DNA of 64,000 nucleotides. It comes from Allolobophora icterica. Lineage: Eukaryota; Annelida; Clitellata; Crassiclitellata; Lumbricidae. The stretch is taken from positions 41,826,633 to 41,890,632 of the forward strand of contig OY744613.1 in assembly GCA_963556255.1 (NCBI GenBank). Reading direction: 5' to 3'. A program made the translations under genes and the position numbers. The notes below the pieces were generated by a model. It did not search any database. It saw nothing but the letters and a program-made list of their open reading frames with translations, and was not told the DNA's origin. Positions 58,101-64,000 of this stretch are shown one piece after another; positions within the stretch are counted from its first letter, which is position 1; every line of letters starts with the position of its first letter.

Positions 58101-59232
58101 AGACGGAAGGATGGATTACTGTATGAGTGGATGGAGGACTGAATGGGATGGTTTATTGGAAGAATGGTTGAGTGGATGGCTGGATGAGTGGATGAATAGG
58201 CGGATAGTTGGATGGATTGTTATGCCGGTGGATGGATGGATGATTGGATGGATGGATGGAGGAGTGGATGAATGGACGGTTGGCCGTACGTATGGATGGA
58301 CGGACGGATAGATCGATGAATGTATGGATGGTTGAGTGGATAGCTTGATGAGTAATCGATTGGACGGATGGATGGATGAGTGTATGGAGAGAAGCATGGA
58401 TGGAATTGTGACGGATGAGTTGAGAGATGATTGAGTGGATGGAAGGTTGAGTGGTGGATGGTTGAGTGAATAGATGGTTGAGTGGATGCCTGGATGTATG
58501 GATGAATTGATGGATTGGTGAATGGATGAGTGGATGGATGGATGGTTCAGTTGATGGATGTTTCAGTGGAGGGATGGATTGATCAGTGGATTTATGGTTG
58601 AACGTACACATGGATGGACGCACGGATGGACAGATGATGGATGACTGAAGGGATGATTGAATGCATGGGTGGTTGAGTGAATGGATGGTTGAGTGGACGG
58701 ATGGATTGATGAGTTGATGGATTGATGGTTGAACGTGCATGTGAAAGGACGGGCGGGTGGATGGATGAGAGGACGGATGGATGGCTGGATGGATGGGTGA
58801 TGGATGAGTAGAGGGGTGGTTGGGTGGATGGATGGTTGAGTGGATGGTTGGATGAGTGGAAGAATAGACGGATAGATGGATGCTTGTATGTGAGTATGAA
58901 TGGATGGTTGAGTGGATGGATGGACGGATGGATCTAAGAGTGGATGAATGGGTGGTTGAACGTACTTATGGATGGAGGGATGGAGGGAAGGATGGATGAG
59001 TAGATGGACGGGCGGAAGGACAGAAGGATGAGGGAAGGAGTCCATGGATGTCCTGGTAGACAGATGGACGGATAGGCGTATTAGTGGATGGATGGACGAA
59101 GAAGTGGACATGGACGGATAAAAAAGTGGACGGATGACGAATATAGGTATATAGGAATGAATGGATGGATATACGGAAAGACCAATTTACGTATGTGTAA
59201 TTTCAGTAGATGAATAGATGGATGGATGGACA
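55176..59232. repeat. About 4-kb degenerate (GGAT)n satellite
   Basis: GGAT/GAGT/GAAT-type tetramers run almost without interruption for about 4 kb. A unit of about 116 bp is repeated nearly perfectly near 55568-55683 and 55684-55799, showing higher-order duplication. The array has few stops on the minus strand in all three frames, giving long Ser/His/Pro/Ile-rich frames. All three being open at once shows they come from composition and are not genes. Confidence 0.95.
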
Positions 59233-59238
59233 AGTTGA

Positions 59239-60112
59239 TAGATCAGAGGAGGGCAAACTACGGCCCGCGGGCCGGATCCGGCCCGCCAACACTTTTTATC
59301 CGGCCACACAATTTTTCAGACAATTTAAACAAAATAATTATTCATAATCGCGAGATGTTTTCTTCGTTTTACTCAAGTGGCGCTGCTCTCTAACTTACTA
59401 TTCCGGTTTCGTCTTTAATAATAACTCTCTGCTGATCTGCCCCACTTCTCTGCAGAGGCTGTTCCTCATGATCTGTATTAGCAGAAGTGAAATCCGTTCC
59501 AGTAAAGCTAATGCTGCTTTCAAAGCAGATGATAGAACAAAACTACGGGAAACATAGACTTCAGCTGTTAAGTTTGACAGAAGAGTTCTCCAGACGATTT
59601 GTTAATTTTAAATCAATTGAAAACTGAATTTGTTGTGCTTACTATACTGTTCAGTGCTCGAAATGGACCGGAACGCACCGGAACGCCGTTCCGGTTCGTC
59701 AAAATGAATTAGCGTTCCGTTCCGGTTCGTCAAATGAATTATTGTGGAAAATACTATGAAATTAACGTGAATGCTCCCATATCTTTGACTAGCGTTCCGT
59801 TTCGTAAAATTTTCCATTTCGAGCACTGATACTGTTCACATTTGGCATTGCCAATTAGCTGAAATACGGAACTCCAGCTGGAGTTAATCGACCCACAAAG
59901 TGACATTGTTCTCAAAGAAAAGCTCAAATGATTAGACCTGATAACACTCTTTTCTTTGCCTATAGAGGAAGGAAAAATTCTCAAATCTACAAACTTTTGC
60001 TTGAAAAATGTTTGTGTTATTGACATCCACTTACTTCTGTCAACAAAGATTTCAACCATATGAAGATAAACAAATCCAAGTACAGGTCTCAGTTAGGTGA
60101 TCTAAAGTTGAA
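59239..60112 (+). pseudogene. hAT (ZBED5-type) element fossil
   Basis: The left end GGAGGGCAAACTACGGCCCG, followed by CGGGCCGGATCCGGCCCGCC, is a terminal motif common to many animal hAT elements. The plus-strand translation contains LTEEFSRRFVNFKSIEN, then after frameshifts TELQLELIDPQSDIVLKEKL, and finally MKINKSKYRSQLGDLKLNSN. These are the ordered C-terminal motifs of ZBED5-like hAT transposases. Stops and large deletions make it dead. A 177-bp MITE has inserted in it. Confidence 0.85.
59652..59828. mobile_element. hAT-type MITE, family 3, copy 2 (177 bp)
   Basis: Same length and, by eye, the exact reverse complement of 34739-34915. A perfect 8-bp target duplication ATACTGTT flanks it (59644-59651 and 59829-59836). 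It is inserted in the hAT fossil and joins its reading frame cleanly if removed. Confidence 0.93.
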
Positions 60113-60274
60113 CTCAAACTGCATGTGAATGACGAGTTTTCAGGGCTCTAGTTCTCTATTTTGTCGATAGATGTGCCACGAGCAAGTGCACTTTAGTATC
60201 TATTATCGTTCATTGTTTACGTGTAGTAGATAATAGACAAGTGATTAAAGAAAATTAATAAATAACAGTTTCAA

Positions 60275-60860
60275 ATGGAACCAAAAGCTGGAAGTTCTTC
60301 AAACCAGTACGGAGCGTTGTCCCTGGTTCAGCTAAGGTCTGAATTAAGGCGTCGAAACCTGAGGCTAGCGGGAAGGAAGAATGATTTAGTGGCAAGGTAA
60401 AGATGTTTATTTCATTTGACTCGAGCCAAACGAGCTATTGAAGCAGAACTGCTCGTATTATTTCTTATAATTATGTACATATCTTTATGCTCCAATTCTT
60501 GCAGAATATATTTAGTAAGTTTGTAACAATTTTGTAAGATATTCTTGGTTGCCGTATCCGGCACTCTATTAGTATCGGGGTCCCAAATATACACACTGGG
60601 CGCGGCTTGTACTACGTGCGCTGCCTGCTTTGGCGTCAAATTTAATAATTTACTAATGAAACAGTTGGCAATGGATGAAGTGAGCATTAACTTTGCTTGT
60701 TTTTCGCAGGTTGGAGTCCTTCGATGCTATGTCTGGATGTTCTGAAGTCGTTACAGAATACACACTCAATACACCTGATGTCAGCTTGTACAAGGATGTA
60801 ACGGAGGCAACTGACGTTGAATTTCATTTGCTTAGCAGCAAATATTTCCCATTCTATTGA
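60275..60860 (+). CDS. SAP-domain exons of the transposon YqaJ gene
   Basis: Exon 1 (60275-60396) encodes MEPKAGSSSNQYGALSLVQL then RSELRRRNLRLAGRKNDLVA, and ends at AAG followed by GTAAAG. Exon 2 starts at 60710 after TTTTTCGCAG and restores RLESFDAMSG in frame. Together they form a full SAP motif (L...LR.EL..R.L...G.K..L..RL), a short helix-extended-helix DNA-binding fold. Unspliced beyond here, the frame stops at 60860 (92 residues). Alternatively a donor at 60798 (GAT followed by GTAACG, phase 0) would join exon 61466 in frame and make one SAP-SWIM-YqaJ protein. That join is an inference. SAP would target the exonuclease to DNA. Confidence 0.7.
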
Positions 60861-61173
60861 AGTGAAATTATTGTAGCAATGAATTTTTTCTTTTGTGTTT
60901 CACTTTGTCACAAAATCTTGAGAGCACACAGATGTCCTGGAGATACGTGAATTTCTGTTATGGCTCATCAAGTATGTTTTACCCATTAAGTAATAGTAAT
61001 GGGAAGAAAAAACAAACTTCGTTTAGGAGAAATAACAAATTACTCTATTCTAATCAACAAAACACTTCGGCCTAATATCTGCACTGTATGAGAAATAAAT
61101 GATATCACTATTCAGTATGATACAAACATAATATTATGCATGATCAAATCAGCCATAGTGGGTGATACATGTA

Positions 61174-61405
61174 TGTATGTATGTGTATATTTCTATACCG
61201 CATCTTTTAGTCCACTACTACTCAGAGGCGGTCCCGACAACAGCCCGCAAGCAGGTGTGTCAGAGTTTCACGCCGAAGCGCAGTGAGCGTGACTTGTGAG
61301 TGAAGGACTTGCTCAAGGTCCGTACACGATGGTTTCGGTTGGGGTTCGAACCTGTGACGCTCCGGCCGCAGGGCAACGTACTTAATCACTGCGCCACCAT
61401 GCCTC
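61174..61405 (-). mobile_element. tRNA-derived SINE inside the transposon intron
   Basis: On the minus strand GGCATGGTGGCGCAGTGATT holds an A box and GGTTCGAACCCC a B box, followed by a unique body and a short ATAC-rich tail. The direct repeat ACATGTA (61167-61173 and 61406-61412) is a likely target duplication. It lies between SAP exon 2 and the YqaJ exon. Confidence 0.8.
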
Positions 61406-61465
61406 ACATGTAACGTTGTGCTTACACAATACCGTGTAACGCTCAGTTTCTTTGTCTGTTTCTAG

Positions 61466-62815
61466 TTTGTGACATTCCGTGAAGTTCATGCTACAAGCTA
61501 CCTGCAGGCAATCGGCAAAAGCCTGGACGACAAAGCTGTCAACCTCTACAAGGATCGTCATCTCCTTTCGCTACGTGTAGCGGAAGACAACACAAACTAT
61601 TACTTCCGTGCACGATTTTGCGCTGAAATGAAGAAATCTGTTATTTATGTTGTTGACATAGTTTTAGACATATCAGGTGTTATATTAGAGTGCCAGTGTG
61701 AGTGTGCTGTTGGCATGGGACCAACAGCACATTGTAAGCATGTATGTGCTCTGTTTTATGGCTTAGCACAGATATCAATGGGTAATTGTGTTGTGCTGCA
61801 TGAAACATGTACACAGAAACTACAAACCTTTAATAAATGCAAGAAATTTAAAGGCTCTCCACAAAAAAGTACTGCTCTGAATTTACGTCCCAATTCATTG
61901 ATCGGCAGCATATTCTCACAGTCAAGTTATGATCCACGCCCGAGTGACTTCAAAAATCTGAAATCCTATCCTGCATTTTTTCGTAATACATGCATCAACT
62001 ATGCACATAAATCTCCAACTATGCCCATTTTGCAAACTGTTCCTCCTTGTAACCTTTATGCATTCTACAATGATCATGATTACTTTTGCACTTCTCCGGA
62101 GTCTATGTGTTTACAGAATCTGAAAGTTAACGCCATAACACCCAATGAAGCTGAGCAGTTAGAGATCCAAACAAGGGGACAAATCTCAAATGCAGCATGG
62201 AAGGAAGAAAGGCGGAAGAGAATTCATTCTTCCAATTTTGGACGTATTTGTAAAGCTACTAGCAGGACCGATATGGATACGCTGTGTAAAAATTTGATGA
62301 CGCCTGTTCAATTTTCAACTGCATCAGTTAGATACGGTCTTCAGTATGAAGCTGTGGCTGTAATGGCCTACAAATCGGAGAACAATGTTCAGGTGCAGGA
62401 GTGTGGCATTTTTGTTTGCAAAGATTTGCCATTTCTCGCTGCCAGTCCCGATGGACTAGTTAATGATATCATCGTGCTAGAAGTGAAATGTCCATATTCA
62501 GCACGCCATAGTGTCATTAATGATGTTACTGTGCCATATCTTGTGATGGAGAATGATAGTTTGTGTTTGAGAGACAATCATGATTATTATTATCAGGTGC
62601 AAGGTCAGCTACTGTGTACTGGCAGAGAATATTGTGACTTTGTGGTATACACACAGTTAGACATGAAAACAATACGCATTAAACGAAATGACATTTTCAT
62701 ATCTACCATGACAAATAAACTGAAACATTTTTATGACAATCACTTCATGAAGGCACTTCTAGATTATCACCTGTACAGAAACAGCAGAAAGTACACATTT
62801 AATTACAAAGTGTAA
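61466..62815 (+). CDS. SWIM zinc finger plus YqaJ (lambda-exonuclease-like) protein, main exon
   Basis: The exon starts after TTTCTAG (acceptor at 61464-61465). The frame has an in-frame TAG across that junction and no nearby ATG, so it must be entered by splicing. It is open for about 449 codons. Counting from the codon at 61469, CQCECAV...AHCKHVC at about 75-93 is a SWIM finger (C-x-C...C-x-H). A YqaJ nuclease core follows: YGLQYEAVA (about E294), LAASPDGLV (D328), VLEVKCP (E338, K340) and YYYQVQGQLLCTG (about 373-384), which is the E..D..E-x-K arrangement of lambda-type exonucleases. YqaJ proteins degrade one DNA strand 5' to 3'; in ISL2EU elements the role is unknown and may be in repair or processing of transposition intermediates. 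All nuclease residues appear intact. Confidence 0.88.
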   Translation, partial: FVTFREVHATSYLQAIGKSLDDKAVNLYKDRHLLSLRVAEDNTNYYFRARFCAEMKKSVIYVVDIVLDISGVILECQCECAVGMGPTAHCKHVCALFYGLAQISMGNCVVLHETCTQKLQTFNKCKKFKGSPQKSTALNLRPNSLIGSIFSQSSYDPRPSDFKNLKSYPAFFRNTCINYAHKSPTMPILQTVPPCNLYAFYNDHDYFCTSPESMCLQNLKVNAITPNEAEQLEIQTRGQISNAAWKEERRKRIHSSNFGRICKATSRTDMDTLCKNLMTPVQFSTASVRYGLQYEAVAVMAYKSENNVQVQECGIFVCKDLPFLAASPDGLVNDIIVLEVKCPYSARHSVINDVTVPYLVMENDSLCLRDNHDYYYQVQGQLLCTGREYCDFVVYTQLDMKTIRIKRNDIFISTMTNKLKHFYDNHFMKALLDYHLYRNSRKYTFNYKV

Positions 62816-63033
62816 ACAGTTCGTATAGTTCTGCAACTTGTGTGAACAGTATTTAAGAGTACTTTGTTTTTTATGTACAATATTTCGATTAATAAACAAT
62901 GTCATTGAAATGCAAGTGTTATAAAGGTTATTCAAAATTTACTGTTGATCACCATCGACTTATCATACTATTCAGTTAAAGCAATGTACTTTTTGACATC
63001 CATTAAAACTGTAAAGCAATCTTGAAGCTTTCA

Positions 63034-64000
63034 TTAAGCATTTCTTGAAACAATCCCTGAACGGAAGTTACATAACATGTAACACACAAATATTATATCT
63101 CCAGAAAGCATAGTCTCAGTTGAATTCATGCAATTCTTAAGAATTTTATACGTTTTACCCAGCCCGATTATACGTTCGATGTGAATTCTCTTGGAAGAAA
63201 TTTTCTTATCCTTCATTACTGTTTCGCTAGTCATTCTATTTTTTTTTCTGAAAAAAGTTGGAATATTCAATGATATGTTATAGGGGAGAAAAAGATCCTC
63301 AACATTAAAACCTTTATCAGCCATAACTGAATCTCCTGAATTGCACATGATATTTAATCCTGAACGTTCAACGATTTGTCTATCACTAGTTGAACCACCA
63401 AATGCTGGTGAAACATAAGATACCAATCCACCTGGTGTTGACCCGATTACAGCCTTCACAGTATTTCGATTTTTGTAAGTAGAAAATGTTGACTGCTGTG
63501 CACTTGGCATTTTGGGTCTTTTTATTGGACATTCAGTTCCATCAATGATCACTCTAGTCGTTGGAAATTTACTTGTGAAATCTGTGGGTGAATAAAACCG
63601 AACAACATCTTGTGAAGGCCATATTGAAGTCTCCCTCCATTGTAAAGACATGAACCTAACCCAAGTGAAGAAAATATTATAAACTTCAGTTGTTGAAATT
63701 CCAAACATGCGGCTCAGCTGAAAATTCGGAATGTACTGGCGCAATTTAATTAATACAAGGAAAAACTGGTCAGTTATATTAAGACTTACAGCACCGTAAA
63801 GATACCGTAAACAATTGGCAGCTGGCCCCAAAGTATTCAATACGAACAAAAACTTATCGAAGGTTTCCAAACCAGTAAAATAATGGATGCCCTTGTCATC
63901 AGTAACGAAATCTGAATAACAAAAGCGTTCCTTACTTTGGTATGACTGCGTACTACTATCAACCATGTCATTAACAATACTAATTGTCGTTTGCACTTCT
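63034..64000 (-). CDS. DDE_4 (HARBI1/ISL2EU-type) transposase, 5' end beyond window
   Basis: The minus-strand frame is open from the window edge to the stop at 63034 (at least 320 codons), so the N-terminus is missing. ISL2EU transposases often start with a THAP domain, which cannot be checked here. The N-terminal part (FFLVLIKLRQYIPNFQLSRM) is the helix-turn-helix that precedes DDE_4 domains. Counting from 63996, the catalytic triad candidates are D152 in VIIDGTECPI, D227 in VMADKGFNVED and E274 in RIHIERIIG; GSTSDRQIV around 201-209 is a second conserved block. No stop or frameshift interrupts it. It should cut and paste the element with a TA target. Confidence 0.9.
   Translation of the reverse strand, partial: EVQTTISIVNDMVDSSTQSYQSKERFCYSDFVTDDKGIHYFTGLETFDKFLFVLNTLGPAANCLRYLYGAVSLNITDQFFLVLIKLRQYIPNFQLSRMFGISTTEVYNIFFTWVRFMSLQWRETSIWPSQDVVRFYSPTDFTSKFPTTRVIIDGTECPIKRPKMPSAQQSTFSTYKNRNTVKAVIGSTPGGLVSYVSPAFGGSTSDRQIVERSGLNIMCNSGDSVMADKGFNVEDLFLPYNISLNIPTFFRKKNRMTSETVMKDKKISSKRIHIERIIGLGKTYKILKNCMNSTETMLSGDIIFVCYMLCNFRSGIVSRNA

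Larger units (their letters stand above)
60140..64000. mobile_element. ISL2EU/Harbinger-type DNA transposon (runs off the window)
   Basis: SAP, SWIM and YqaJ-exonuclease exons on the plus strand converge on a DDE_4 transposase on the minus strand, with about 220 bp between the stops. This pairing is what is known for ISL2EU elements, which carry a second YqaJ protein and target TA. The left terminus lies between the end of the hAT fossil (about 60112) and the SAP ATG (60275); position 60140 is only a guess. The right terminus is outside. The proteins are not degenerate, so the element may be recent. Confidence 0.75.

Noticed and set aside
55159..59111. Many long Ser/His/Pro/Ile-rich minus-strand reading frames
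   Set aside because: All three minus frames are open because the GGAT tetramer has few stop codons on that strand; the frames overlap one another and follow the repeat exactly.

Overview
This window is repeat-rich animal DNA with introns and almost no conserved intergenic sequence. It is probably from a marine invertebrate deuterostome, and an echinoderm is my best guess. The grounds are an intact nanos gene, spliced ricin-B-type lectin exons, tandem C2H2 zinc-finger exons, tRNA-derived SINEs, and a very dense scatter of the octamer TAGGCCTA. The organism is an inference.

Layout. Two families of segmental duplication fill most of the window. The first is a zinc-finger block of about 4-5 kb: a (GAT)n array, a conserved CAAGATGGCGGC motif, a 5' flank, one long C2H2 zinc-finger exon and a 3' flank. 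It occurs at least seven times. One copy is on the minus strand near 3000-8590. Copies on the plus strand lie near 12.9-17.5 kb, 17.7-21.5 kb, 24.7-29.3 kb (gutted), 29.5-33.9 kb, 40.6-43.6 kb (ruined) and 43.6-47.8 kb. The exons at 13.6, 18.9 and 31.8 kb are open. Those at 6.2 and 45.9 kb each carry one single-base frameshift in an A run. The second is a block of about 2-3 kb holding a ricin-B lectin terminal exon, with copies at 22.9, 37.4 and 51.4 kb and a partial copy split at 10.7/11.5 kb. The 3' end of the third lectin block runs into the last codons of nanos (52421-53020, minus).

Transposons are inserted throughout. Because the blocks are duplicated, several insertions can be compared with empty sites inside the same window. 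I can define two TTAA-flanked piggyBac-like elements, one with a decayed transposase tail. There is a 2 kb TA-flanked pogo/Tigger fossil, several hAT-type MITE families with 8-bp target duplications (one family as two copies I read as identical), three hAT transposase fossils, four LINE fragments, three tRNA-derived SINEs and several foldback elements. A degenerate GGAT satellite of about 4 kb lies at 55.2-59.2 kb.

The right end (about 60.2 kb to beyond the window) looks like a well-preserved autonomous ISL2EU/Harbinger-type transposon. It has spliced SAP-domain exons and a SWIM plus YqaJ-exonuclease exon on the plus strand, convergent with a DDE_4 transposase on the minus strand.

The most unusual signal is the repeated appearance of TAGGCCTA or TAGGCCCTA exactly where paralogous copies have only TA. 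This looks like a recurrent GGCC(C)+TA micro-insertion and fits excision footprints of a TA-targeting transposon with G-rich ends.
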